Below, piece after piece: positions 45,701-56,648 of a stretch of 64,000 bases of DNA (position 1 is the first letter of the stretch; the number at the start of each line of letters is the position of its first letter). The notes under the pieces are model-generated. The model worked only from the letters and a program-made list of their open reading frames with translations, made no database searches and had not been told where the DNA came from. A program made the translations under genes and the position numbers. The stretch comes from Anaeramoeba flamelloides (taxonomy: Eukaryota; Metamonada; Anaeramoebidae), in assembly GCA_027625915.1 (NCBI GenBank), contig JANTQA010000057.1, positions 10,602,001 to 10,666,000 of the forward strand, given 5' to 3'.

Positions 45701-48501
45701 GAATAAAAAATCATTATAAGAATTGGTTGACTTGGTAATGACTAACCTAACCAAACTTGTTCATGATCAGATCTAAAACGAATCGAACTGAACTTAGACA
45801 ACTCAAAAGAAAATTTTGAAAACCAAATCTTATTCTTAAAAACTTTGCACTTTATAGATTCAACCCATCTATAAAGTTCTAAATCAAAACTTAATAAAGT
45901 GGCCTATTTAATTTGATCTATAGTTGTTCAAATATTTAGAACTCTTTATTAAAACAAATTATGGTGGCGATCCAAAAAAATCGACATCAAAGGAAACAAC
46001 CACCAACCTATTCAACACATGGGGGTGCAAAATTAAACTTTTCACTGAAGTTTTTACTTTTTTTTTATTATTTTTTTACTCTCTTTCATTTCCAGCTTTT
46101 CTTTCTCTGTTTCTTGTCTTTTTTTAGAAAATAATAAAATTTTTTCATTTTTTAAAGAAAAGATATCCTCTGAGCTGTAATCTTGCCTACATTATAGTTC
46201 GGATAAAAAACTCTAAATACAATTTTAGAGTTTCAGGGGGTGCCGTAGAGTGCCGTCAAGTGTGTAGGTTTTCCAGAATTCAAAAGAATAGAGAAAAATC
46301 TTTGATTTCACTCAATTCTTTTAACCCCTGGAAAAGCTAAAGGCTTTCTTGAGGTTTTCTGTTTATTTAAAAATCTATTGATTTTCTAATCAAAACAAAA
46401 ATTAAAAAAAAACTAACGAAAAGTGCCGTCAAGTGCCTAGCTTTTCGAGAATTTAAAAGAATAGAGAAAAATTAAATAATTTTACTCAATTCTTTTAAAT
46501 TCTGGAAAAGCTAACGGCGATTTTTTTTAATTTGGGAAATTAAACGAAAATTAAATAAATTTTCGTTTTATTTCTCAAATTAAAAAAAACCGAACGTCAA
46601 ACAGGAGGTAATTTTGTTGAATCACCTCTCTTTAATAATAATAATAAAAAATAATTTGATTATTTTTAATCAATAATTAATAGCACAATCTTAATTATTT
46701 CAGTGAATCGGTAAAAACGAAAATGATTAAATGTATTAATAGACTTTATCTTTATTTTTCAATTTTTTAAAATATTTTCAAACAAATAAAACCAATTCAA
46801 AATGATAATTATAATAAAAAAATTTAGAAATATTATCAATACTGATTTTAATAATAACAGTCCATTGTTTATACCCTTAATAAATGAAAAAGAATATTAA
46901 CTAATCTTTTAAATTTTTTGAAATTTAATAGAAATATTTGTGAATGAAATAAAATAAATGATCGATTTTTTCTGATCTTCAAGGTTTTAATATTTGATTT
47001 ATTTTCTTGTATTTTTAAAATAAGATTGAAAGTTCCAAGGTTGTTTGTTCTAGAAAAATTATCAGAAATTACTAAAAGTGGGATTTCATCATAAAAATAA
47101 AAATGTTTTGCAACTTTTCCTTTTTGGTATTTGATCCAAAAATTCAAACAAAAAAGAGATCAATCTTTTAACTGAAAATTTAATTGGAAAAAATGGAATC
47201 TTTTAAAAATGATTATTCATTTTTCTTAAATTTGATAAATAAGTTTGCACCTCGGGTTTAATCATACGACTGTGTAAATAAGCACTCTATTACCTATGGT
47301 GAAAGAAAACAGTAAGAGTTGCTAATCACTGTATTGATCCTTTTTTATTATGCTCAGATTTTTGTGGTTTTTGTGAAATTCTCTTCATGTTTTCAATTCA
47401 AAAAAAAAGTAAAACACCTTTTTTTCTTCGTTCACTGTTTTTCCACAACATTTATTGACCATGATGCTATTGCATTATTTTTTGGAAAAATGACAAGAGG
47501 AAAAAATGGTGTAAATGAATTTTGATTGAACTAATATCCCTCCAGCTTTCAAAGTTTAATTTTTAATTCAAAGGGCTAAATTGTTCTTATACTGTGTCGA
47601 TTTTCAAAGACAAAAAATAATTTTGGCAAGATTATTACGTGATTTAATTTCTTTTTTATTTTTTTCAAAAAAAGAAAAAAAAGTTTAATAAACAAAAAGA
47701 AAATATTCAAACCTGAAAGATATCATCCATATAAGGGTCCAAAGAGGGGTAATATAAATAAGCAATTTTTACTAAGCATTGAAAAGAAAGATCGATAAGT
47801 TGTTCATTTTCGGAATTCTTAATACAAGAAAAAATCGTATTAAAAATGATTTGGGTATCCTCCTTTGACTCGAATATTTCCCAAACAAAGCCAAGTGAGT
47901 TTAATAAAGTTGTAATTGAAGCAACCCTGATCTCAATTTCTTCTTCATTTTGTTGGATAATATTTAATATGGGCTCGAGTATTAAGGAAATTTCAGAGCA
48001 TTCGTTTTCATCGCCCAATTCCTCACAAATAAAAGAAAGACAAACCAAGACGCCCTCACTTACTTGCTTCGAATTCTTGAAATATTCAATCAATTGTATC
48101 AAATCTTCAAATAAGGACTTCCATTCTCCAATTGGGTATTCAACAGACGCAATGACACTGACACATATTGCAGATGTCCTTCGAATTTGTTTCGAATTGC
48201 TGTTAAGCGCAAAAAACAATTGCTGTTTTAACTCTTGGCGATAATCGGCTTTACAAGAAACCCAGAAGTCTGCTAATTCCTTTCGACGGTTTTCATCGTG
48301 TGAGTACAAATTGTTTTTCAGGATTAAACCTGCTAATTGCCTTGCTTCGATCGGTGATTCTTCGTTATTCAATTCTTCACATAAATGCTTTAAGAAAAGT
48401 GATAAGTTTTCTGATTGTGCATTCTCTAATAAAGTTAAACACTGATCTCGTTCCTTTTCATTATTACTTTGAGAACCTAACAGTATTGAAGTTAGCTCCA
48501 T
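42703..48501 (-). CDS. KPNB1: importin subunit beta-1 (karyopherin beta)
   Basis: Nuclear import receptor that carries importin-alpha cargo through nuclear pores and releases it on binding Ran-GTP. Exons are 48501-47713 and 44553-42703 (TAA); 879 residues against 876 in human. The exon 2 acceptor follows TTAATTAATTAG and is in phase 0; it supplies LTLVIFSSNMENVILQ, which lines up with the human segment ITIEAMKSDIDEVALQ. The start MELTSILLG matches human MELITILE. Residues about 20-100 form the importin-beta N-terminal (Ran-binding) domain (EARQLAGLILKNNL). The rest is HEAT repeats: QAIEFWSTICEEE, DAAILTLGSIIEG, EPYVASNSAWALQSL, LFETTEREDADEYNLRCYAY, FADIAISLEGDFEPYLE. The acidic EEISISEENE segment is in the expected place. 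No damage is visible. Confidence 0.97.
44970..45541 (+). repeat. intronic repeat block 1, importin copy
   Basis: Paralogue of 13740-14913 in the Stealth intron, lacking an internal part. Interrupted at its right end by PAL-E at the target GATTATTTTTA. Confidence 0.7.
45542..46657 (+). mobile_element. PAL element E, most complete copy
   Basis: Flanked by the 11-base direct repeat GATTATTTTTA (45531-45541 and 46658-46668); the uninterrupted host sequence survives at 14870-14913. Order: a leading segment with degenerate CCTTTGGTT repeats (45590-45665); GTGGCGATCC (45964); pyrimidine-rich stretch; decamer linker GTGCCGTAGAGTGCCGTCAA (46240-46259); type-2 palindrome (46268-46338); linker (46421-46440); type-2 palindrome (46439-46512); type-1 palindrome (46519-46592); terminal hairpin (46605-46628); (TAA)n-like tail. 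No ORF of note, so it is presumably non-autonomous. Confidence 0.82.
46658..47330 (+). repeat. intronic repeat block 2, importin copy
   Basis: Paralogue of 16600-17350. The first 40 bases continue block 1 after the PAL-E insertion. A 92-codon minus-strand frame (46869-47147) lies in it; the Stealth copy does not preserve it, so I do not call it a gene. Confidence 0.68.
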
Positions 48502-50333
48502 TTCTGTTTTTTTTTTAATTTGTCCTCAAATAGAAAAATGATTTTGAAAAAAATAAATTTATAAATTAAGGTTATTATGTATTTGGAAGACTTTTTCTGT
48601 TGGAACTCGAGACTGAAGTTAGATTTTTCACTTTCTTTAGAAGAGGCTGGAAAGAAAAGTACAAATTGGGTCTCTTCTCAGAATAAAGTCAAGATTTAAA
48701 GTAACCTTAAATAAAAAAAAGGTATTTGTTTTTCTTATTATCAATTACCCAGAATTGCTTGGTAAACAGTAGTACAAATTAATAGACATACTTCTATTTT
48801 TTTCAAGAAGACTTTGATATTAAACTATCGAAAAAAAAATAGACAACAAACATTCATTAACATAATCTTTATTGGTTTCAGAAAGATCTATGATGGTAAA
48901 GAAATTCTAAAAATGAAAACTCAATTATAAAATGTATTAGTAAATTTTACCTTAAGGGATTCTTGCCAGTAGAGATTGATCTAGAATTCAAACGTGTTGT
49001 GGTTAGGTGTTAATAATATTGGTGACCCATTGTTTTACTTTATCAAAAAAAAAACTATAAGAAATATCACTGAAAAATAAAGAATTATATTTTTTAGTAA
49101 TGATGATAATTTAAGAAGGTAATTTTGGAATTTTTTTTTTTAATAATAACTCTTTCCAAATCCTAAAAATAGAAAATCAAAATAATACTATGATTGTATT
49201 TAATTTTTCATCTTTAGAAATTCCAAAAGTAAATATTTTTGCAATTGTTTCTTTTTCAATATTCAACTCAATAATTATCATAATAAAAAAAAACCCAAAG
49301 AATTAATAATTTTAGTTTCCTTTCAATTATACTAGTAATAATATCAAAATATATCAAATATAGGAAAATTCTTTTTCAAAATAATCTCTGATTAAATTAT
49401 TTAAATATTTATTAAAAAAATGAAATTCTTAACAAAAAATCTGCATTCCGAGATAAATTTAATAAAGATATTTTTCAACTTTGGAGTCTACGTATTGGTG
49501 AATCAAGATTTAAATTTGTCTTGAAATTTATATTTTTTTCTTAAATTTTTGGGAAACTCTATACACAAGTGCAACAATTTATGTCTTAATATTTTAAGTT
49601 TTCTTATATAAGAACATTTTTTAATTAAGAAGATTAACAAAATGTACTACTTTAAAAAAAAAACATTTTTTAGAGAGATTGAAAAAAATTAGTACTAATA
49701 CGATTTTCATTTATATTACAACATTATTTTTTTTTATTTTTATTTTTTTATGGTCGAGGATAACAACTTACAGGTTGAGTCATTGGCTAAAAATAGTTTT
49801 CTGAAATATATTAAAAAAAAAATTGTAATTTTAATGGGTTTCTACAAGCAATCAGTTACTATCCATTCATGTGAAGTGTGATAAATTTCTAAAAATAAAC
49901 AGTTAAAAATGAGGATATTTTTCTAAAAAAGTACCAAAGCATGATACTCGGCATCCAATTTAAATTTTTCTAAATTATAATTTAAAAAATAACTGTCCAA
50001 GTTTTGAAGTGTTGATCTTTGGTACTTTTTGAGATACCGAATATTTTTTTTTTTTTAATTTTTTTTTTTGCATTTCAGTTATTTTCTTTCTATAATCTTA
50101 CAAAATACTTGCTTTGTCAAATATAGAGAGTTACAATATAACCAAAACTTAGATTAAATCGAATTCAATCGAATTTATCCTTCAAGAAAACAATTGTTTT
50201 TAAATTGAAGAAAATTAACTCTTTGTAAATATCAAATCAGAAAAGATTGATTGTTTTATACTCGATTTTGTAAATTATAATTTTTCTATGGTCGAGTTTT
50301 CTTTCATTTTTAGTTATTATTTTTTAAAAATAT

Positions 50334-50912
50334 AAACTCTTTTTCAAAAATTGTGACTCACCTGAAATAATAAATTGAAAAAAAAATTTATCCTTTAGTA
50401 TTCAAGAACAATTAATAACTCAATATGATTTGTAATTCACTTTTAAGTCATTCTAAATCTATAAAAGCCTGATATATTAAAAATTAAAAAAAAATAAAAC
50501 CAAAAACTAAAAAAAAGTGAGTCACAATTTTTGAAAAGAGCATTACCGATTTTTTATTACTGAACTTTCACTGAAAAAAAGTTGAGCAACAAGATTTTTT
50601 ATGAATAATTAAATCCATTTTCAAAGACACTACATAGCCCCAATTTTCTTAGTGATTATTTGTCTTTTCGAAGATCTCTTTTTTTTTCTACATGATCTTT
50701 TTAAAAAAAAAAAGAAAAAAAAAGAAAAAGAAAAAGAAAAAAAAAAAAAAAAACTAAAAATTTGAAAAAGCAAAACTAAAATTTGAAAAATTAGAAAAAA
50801 TGATTCTGATCCAAAAATTTGAAAATAATTTTTGTTAAGAATACTGGAATAAACCCTCAAAAAAACTCCCATTAACATTATAAAGTGAGTCAAAATTTTT
50901 GAAAAATAGTTT
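50334..50912. mobile_element. family F2 element, copy B
   Basis: Starts AAACTCTTTTTCAAAAATTG then TGACTCAC and ends GTGAGTCAAAATTTTTGAAA then AATAGTTT. Opposite orientation to copies A and C. Frames over its poly-A/T tracts are not genes. Confidence 0.85.
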
Positions 50913-51027
50913 AGATTAATTTTTTTAAAAATTATTTATTTTTATCTTTATAAAAACAACTATTGAGTTTAAATATTTTTAACTCAAATTTCAAATAATC
51001 AAAATATGGATGATTGGTAAAGATACT

Positions 51028-51654
51028 AAACTATTTTTCATAAATTTTGACTCACTTTATAATGTTAATGGGAGTTGTTTTGAGGGTTTATTCCAGTATT
51101 CTTTACAAAAAAATATTTTCAAATTTTTGGATAAGAATCAATTTTTCTAATTTGTCAAATTTTAACTTTGCTTTTTCAAATTTTTCTTTTTCTTTTTTTT
51201 TTATTTTTCTTTTATTTGATTTCTTTTTTTTTTTCTTATTTTTTGTTCTTTTTTTTTGTTCTTTTTCTTTTCTTTTTTTTTTTAAAGAAAAGATCATGTA
51301 GAAAAAAAAAGAGATCTTCGAAAAGACAAATAATCACTATGAAAATTGTGACTATATAGTGTCTTTGAAAATGAATTATTTTATTGTATACAAAATCTTG
51401 TTGTTCAACTTTTTTTCAGTGAAAGTTCAGTAATAAAAAATTCGTATTGCTCATTTCAAAAATTGTGACTCACTTTTTTTTAGTATTTGGTTTTATTTTT
51501 TTTTTTTAATATATCGGGCTTTTATATATTTAGAATGACTTAAAAGTGAATTACCAATCATATTTAGTTATTAATTGCTGTTGAATCCGAAAAGATATTT
51601 TTTTTTTTTTCAATTTTTTATTTGAGGTAAGTCACAATTTTTGAAAAAGAGTTT
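51028..51654. mobile_element. family F2 element, copy C
   Basis: Starts AAACTATTTTTCATAAATTT then TGACTCAC and ends AGTCACAATTTTTGAAAAAG then AGTTT. Same orientation as copy A and very similar to it over the first 150 bases. It lies 115 bases from copy B. Confidence 0.85.
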
Positions 51655-52139
51655 AATTTTGATATTTTGAATTTAACCCCTTTTTTTTTTTTTTTTTTTT
51701 TTTTTTGATCCACTTCTTTTTTTCTTTCTTCTTTCTTTTATTGTCATTTTTCGTTATTAAAATAAATAAATCTATCAATGATTTTCTTTGAAGAAAAAAA
51801 ATTTGTAAATAAAAATAATACGTAGATCTTTACGAAGCTTAGAGGATTCTAAATGACTTTTCTCGAGATATAACAATTGAATCTTTACAAAATATTCTTC
51901 TCTTTCACTTTTTTACGTACAAAATTCTATTTTTTTTTTTTTTATTATTATCTGTCAACAGAAAAAATAGTAAATTAGTATACTTCCCTTCAAAATATAT
52001 TAATCCTAAAAATTAAATTGTAACTGGGTAATTTATCACAAATTTCAAATCAGTTAAAAATCAATAACAAAGATTTTAAAAAAATCAAATAATAATAAAA
52101 TAATATAAATTATAATACCAATAAAACATGAACATTTAG

Positions 52140-52700
52140 TCTAAAATAAAATTCCAAAATGTTCCTCGCCACTAAAACGTTACAAGCAATCACAATAATA
52201 CCATTTCATTCAAATTGGAAATAATTTTGATTTTTGTAAAATATGAAAATCATTTTTTTCATCTTTTAGTTTTTGGTTTTCATTTCATTTTTCTAATTAT
52301 GGTATTGTTTTGTTCGATCAAAATTTTTTTCAAAAATTGATATTATGTTAAAGTTAAGTTGTTCCAAATAAAAGAACTCAAATAAAATTAATTGGTAGTA
52401 TCTAACCATTTGATCGATCAATATTACTTATAGAATTTAAACAAATATACTAATCAATTTTAATGTTTTGTTCTCTCGAAAATTTTTAACACAACCATGA
52501 TTTATTTGTATTGATAATTATTTATTTTTATTTTTGTAATTATTATAATTTATAAATGATTATTAGATTGTTATCATTCCAATTAGTAAATGGTTCTAAT
52601 TTAGCATTTCATCTCTAATTGATTAAATAAGACGATTTTTTTTTAACAAATCGAATTTTGGTATGTTAAAATTTTGAATTGGGGTTTATTAAAATATATT
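52140..52700 (+). repeat. dispersed repeat F3, copy 2
   Basis: Best match to 3560-4110: TTTCATTCAAATTGGAAATA, GATATTATGTTAAAGTTAAG and GTATTGATAATTATTTATTT in order, ending near GAATTGGGGTTTATT. It lies just past the 3' end of the Myb gene. Confidence 0.65.
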
Positions 52701-52933
52701 TCGTTATCTCAAGAATAAATATTGGGGTTTCATGTGTATATGTAAAAATAAAATTATAAACAAAATGAATTTAAAATATGAGAAAAAAAGATATAATTAT
52801 TATTAAAAATATTTTCTTATTTTAAAAAAAAAAACAAAACAATAAAATACAACACAACCAATTTATATCAACAAAATAAAATAAATTATTAAAAATTGGA
52901 AAGAGAAAATAATCTTCAAACTTTCAAAAAAGT

Positions 52934-55900
52934 TTAAAAGAATTGGATTATATTATTTAAATTTTCACTTCTATGATTTAATGCCCATAAATCGAAATCT
53001 GATACTGAAACATTTGATTCCATAATATTTGGCCACAAATTATTTAAATCTATTATAGTTTCATCATATTGAGGTACTTGATCAAGGAAAATTTCTTGGT
53101 TATTGTATAATAAGTTTTTCGAAAAGGATCTATTTTCAAATCCTTCAAAGGTGATATCTTCAAAATTGTTTGATATTGTAAAGTCTGAATTTATTGAAAG
53201 ATTTTCATTTTGATAGTTTATTTCTTCAATTTGTTTTTGTATTGATTTTCGATTGTTATTTTGCTTATTTTCCAAAAGCCCCGGCCTTTGTGGTGAATTT
53301 GATGAAATCAACTTTGGTTGTGAAAATTGTTGGCTATTGGAATTTGTAAGACAGGTATTATTGTTATTGTCTGTTTTTAAATTAGATTTATTTTCTTTGT
53401 ATTCATGATTGTTTGTATTTTCGTTGACCTTATCTTGTTTAATGTTTGTTTGTTTCTGTGTAATTGTAATTCTGTTTCTATTGATCTTTTGATTGTTACT
53501 TTTTAATAATTTATACGAAATTTGGCTATTAGGCTTTAATTGGTGGAACGATAAATTACTACGTTTTCTTAAATTATGATATCTATTTCTAGGTTTTTGT
53601 AAGGAAATAGATTTGAAATTCTCAGTTGTTTTTTCATTATTAATATTTCCTGTTTTGGAAGAAGTTGAAGCCGTATGGGGAATTTTCTTTTTTTTTCTTT
53701 TTTCTTTCTTTGATGATTGCATAACAATCGAATACCAATAATTCTTTAACATATTTTCAGGTCTTCCTTTAAAAAACGTGGAAACAATACTCCATCGTGT
53801 GCCGATTTCTCGGACTTTTTGTTTTAAAAGTTCTTTTTCTTCTTCTGTGAATTCGCCACGGTTAATGCTTGGATCTAATTGGTTTTTCCATCTTTCTCGA
53901 CACTGTTTGGCATTTCTACTTGGCACCAACTCGGCAATTTGATACCAAGCCGATAACCCAAGTTCGTTAACTGCTTTAATAAGAAATTGATCCTCCTACA
54001 TAGTTTTTTTGTTTTATATTTTGAAAGAAAAAAAATGATTGGTTTCTTGATCAAAAAAAAATTATGGATTATTTATTCCCTTAAAAAAAAAAAATTGAAA
54101 TTTTTACAACCTTGTTCCAAGGCCCTTTTTGAATTTTCAAATGCGTAATCTATAATTTAGAAAGATTTAAATAAATTTAATTAATATATAAATTAGATAT
54201 AAAATTATATGTTTGTGAATTTTGGAAAAGGTAAAAATCTTCCGTCTACTTTTGTAATAAATAAAAGTTTTTAACTTAACTGACTAATTACTATTAAATT
54301 TTTTTATCTAAATTTAATAGAGACTGAGAAAATTTTTTGCCAATTACTAAGATTTGAAAACCCCTGTTTATTTTCAATATTAAACTTATTTCTAGATAAG
54401 GTATCCTTATTTAGAAATTGGATAAAAAAATAAAAAAAAACTAATAGAGACTAGTCTCTTTAGAACATTCTTTCCAAGAAGATTTAAATGGAAATTAGAG
54501 ATCAAATTCAATTTGAAGGAATATTCAATTCAATAAGTTTTGTTAACCACATAACTATTGTTATTGACGAATTCAGGAATGTCAATTTTTGTTGAATTTT
54601 CGAAACAACATTTTCTTTCCGTTTGGTTTTGAAAAAACAAAGATCTTGACAAATATATTGGAGAAAAATATTTTTTTTTTTTTTTTTTATTTAATTATAC
54701 TTTTTCTGAAAGAAATTGGTGGGGGGACGAAATATTTTTTATTAATTGGAAAATCTCTTATTGTACTTGTTTACATTCTTTATTTTTTAAGAAATTATTT
54801 TTTTATTTTTATTTTTTTATATTTATTATTTTTATATAGAGAAAATTACTTTTATCTTGTCTAATAAATTTCTTTTAATAAACTTTTTTTTAAATAATTT
54901 TATATTATTAATAACTAATGGTCTTTATATAATAAATGCCAAAAATTTTCACTTTCTTTTTCAATTTTTTTTTTTATAGAGAGAGTTTTCAAAGAAGAAG
55001 GTTGGAATTTTCCGATTCATATTTGAAAAAGGAATTTGAAAATATTTTTTTTTCAATTTCTTTTTACTTTTTCAATTAGAAGACACAAATCCCAACCTAC
55101 ACATATACAAAAAGTGATGTCTTAATATTTTAAGTTTATTTTACTAAATTTGTAATTTTTTCAAAAACTAGAAATTTCCAATGTCTCCCAGACGGGAGGG
55201 GTTTTTTTATAAGGAATCTGGGATTTCTATTAGAAAAAAAAACAATTTAATGATCAAATAAAAATCTTTGGGGTTGTTTTTGTTTTTTGTTTTCTGAAAA
55301 TTATTTTCTATTTTTGAATTTCTGTTTCTTCCTCAAACATTTTTATTCTTTTCTTAAATTTTTTTTTTTTTTCTAATAGAAACATCAAGTTCTTTTTAAA
55401 AAAAACCCATGCTCTTAGGTTGTACACATTGGAAAAGATTTAGTTTTTGGAAAAATTACAAATTTAGTAAAATCAACTTAAAATAGTAAGACATCACTTT
55501 TTGTATATGTGCAGGTTGGGATTTGTGTCTTCTAATTGAAAAAGTAAAAAGAAAATGAAAAAAAATATTTTCAACTTGTAAATACCTGTATTGGTAATAC
55601 TATTTGTTGCAAAATAAATGGAAGATAATTTTTATTCAGCTTTCCAAAATTATATTTTCGAATCTTGAAACAATTTCAAATTTTTAATCCTTAAAATCCA
55701 GCTAAATTATTAATCAACCTTTATGAAATTGTGGAAAATTTTGATGGTTTGTTTTAATTATTGTTATGTTTTTTTTTTTGGAAAGCTTGATGAAAATTTT
55801 GATCTTTTTATTTTTTTATTAATCAATTAATTTTATAAAAAATAAAAGTGATAAAATTAGTTTGTTATTATTATTTTAAAAATCAAATAATTTCTTTGAA

Positions 55901-56648
55901 AACTCTATTATTTTCAAAAAAAATATAGAAAATGAAGTGAAAATATTTTCAACATGTAAATGTTAGTAATTATAATAGAATTGATGAGTTAATGATATAA
56001 ATAATATCAGTGATATTAGTAATTTTTTTTTTAGCATTCGAATATTTGTTGAATTCTTTTATATCTCAAGTTTTAATTTCTTAGTTCTCCTTTTTTTTTT
56101 TTTTGAATTGGGTTGTAAAGTATTACTTGAGTCTGAATTAGGAGATATAAATGAAAATTTTTTTACTGGTTCCTATATTGTAGCTAATTAAAAAAATGCT
56201 TAAAAATTCATAAAAGAGAATAAATATTTACACTACGGAAACGAAGCAAACATTCTTTTGAATTATAGTTTTCAAATTTATTCGCTATTTTTTCCCAGTC
56301 TTTTTTTTTATGATGTTTTGCCAACTGTTTGAGTTTTTTATCCTAATTGTTAATTTTGTAGAAAATAAAAGAATAACCAATCGACATAATTAAGTATTTA
56401 ACCAAAAAACAGTTCAAAAAAAATGAGAACATAAAAGTTTATATAAGGTTTTCTCTAAAATGCATAAAACAGGTTTGGTTAGAGCCACTCTTATCAAACT
56501 GTTGTTAATCACTTTTTGAGTAATGAGGTTAAATATTTCTAAAGTTACTTACTTCTTCAGTACTCCAAAGATCTAATCTTTCAAGTTGTTCCTGTCTTAA
56601 TTCATCAAATTTTTGGAGAATTTCTGTTGGAGGGGGGATAACAGTCAT
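52934..56648 (-). CDS. three-repeat Myb-like DNA-binding protein
   Basis: Predicted nuclear DNA-binding regulator. Exons are 56648-56553, 56342-56232, 54149-54111 and 53995-52934; every intron is phase 0 and the product is 435 residues. Myb repeat 1 is W28...W48 (KKDWEKIANKF, then KECLLRFRS). Repeat 2 is W80...W99...W118 (QKGPWNKEDQFLIKAVNELG, AWYQIAELVPSRNAKQCRER). Repeat 3 has Phe-131 where the first Trp usually stands, a common change, then W150 and W169 (TRWSIVSTFFKGRPENMLKN). A basic KKEKRKKKK stretch (178-186) is a likely nuclear signal. The tail is N/Q/S-rich and ends acidic, as in many activators. Exon 3 is only 39 nt and carries the start of repeat 2. It could be a c-Myb-like R1R2R3 protein or a SNAPC4-type one; I cannot separate these. 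Confidence 0.93.
55036..55574. mobile_element. foldback element with 149-base near-identical arms
   Basis: Arms 55036-55184 and 55426-55574 are reverse complements with only about a dozen differences (shared core ACACAAATCCCAACCT, then CACATATACAAAAAGTGATG), around a 241-base loop holding CCCAGACGGGAGGGG. In the Myb pre-mRNA the arms would pair. There is no ORF, and no second full copy was seen. Confidence 0.88.
55598..55830. mobile_element. M2 MITE in the Myb intron
   Basis: Left end TACTATTTGTTGCAAAATAA is consensus and TTTTTATTCAGCTTTCCAAA follows; the right end (GGAAAGCTTGATGAAAATTT) is clear, then decays. Length about 230 bp. Confidence 0.75.

Larger units (their letters stand above)
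44554..47712 (-). other. 3.2 kb intron of the importin-beta gene
   Basis: The donor GTTTGA follows CAG and the acceptor is TTAG, both phase 0. In plus-strand order it holds an AT-rich stretch (44560-44960), repeat block 1 (44970-45541), PAL-E (45542-46657) and repeat block 2 (46658-47330). No missing exon is needed, because the joined protein is collinear with human importin-beta across the junction. Confidence 0.9.
48502..52933. other. 4.4 kb intergenic region between the importin and Myb genes
   Basis: Upstream of importin-beta, so it should contain that gene's promoter, but I recognise no specific site. Contains two F2 elements head to head (50334-50912, 51028-51654) and repeat F3 (52140-52700). 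From 48560 to 50330 only AT-rich DNA is seen. About 30 T in a row occur near 51678-51707. Confidence 0.6.
54150..56231 (-). other. 2.1 kb second intron of the Myb gene
   Basis: Lies between exon 2 (donor GTAAAT) and the 39-nt exon 3 (acceptor TTATAG). Contains a near-perfect foldback element (55036-55574), an M2 MITE (55598-55830) directly beside it, and otherwise AT-rich DNA. The 91-codon plus-strand frame at 54589-54864 is phenylalanine/isoleucine-rich and probably chance. Confidence 0.85.

Noticed and set aside
45542-46657. Solo LTR or LTR-element leftover, because of GTGGCGATCC resembling a primer-binding area
   Set aside because: No terminal direct repeats and no gag or pol traces; the hairpin plus A-rich 3' tail and 11-base duplication fit a non-LTR rider better.
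42703-48501. Two separate HEAT-repeat genes (47707-48501 and 42703-44526)
   Set aside because: They are the N- and C-terminal parts of one importin-beta. Extending exon 2 to the TTAG acceptor joins them in phase and is collinear with the human protein.
52180-52540. F3 repeats as conserved 3' regulatory regions of genes
   Set aside because: Two copies lie just past gene ends, but the others (60000, 61135) do not, so the position is probably chance.
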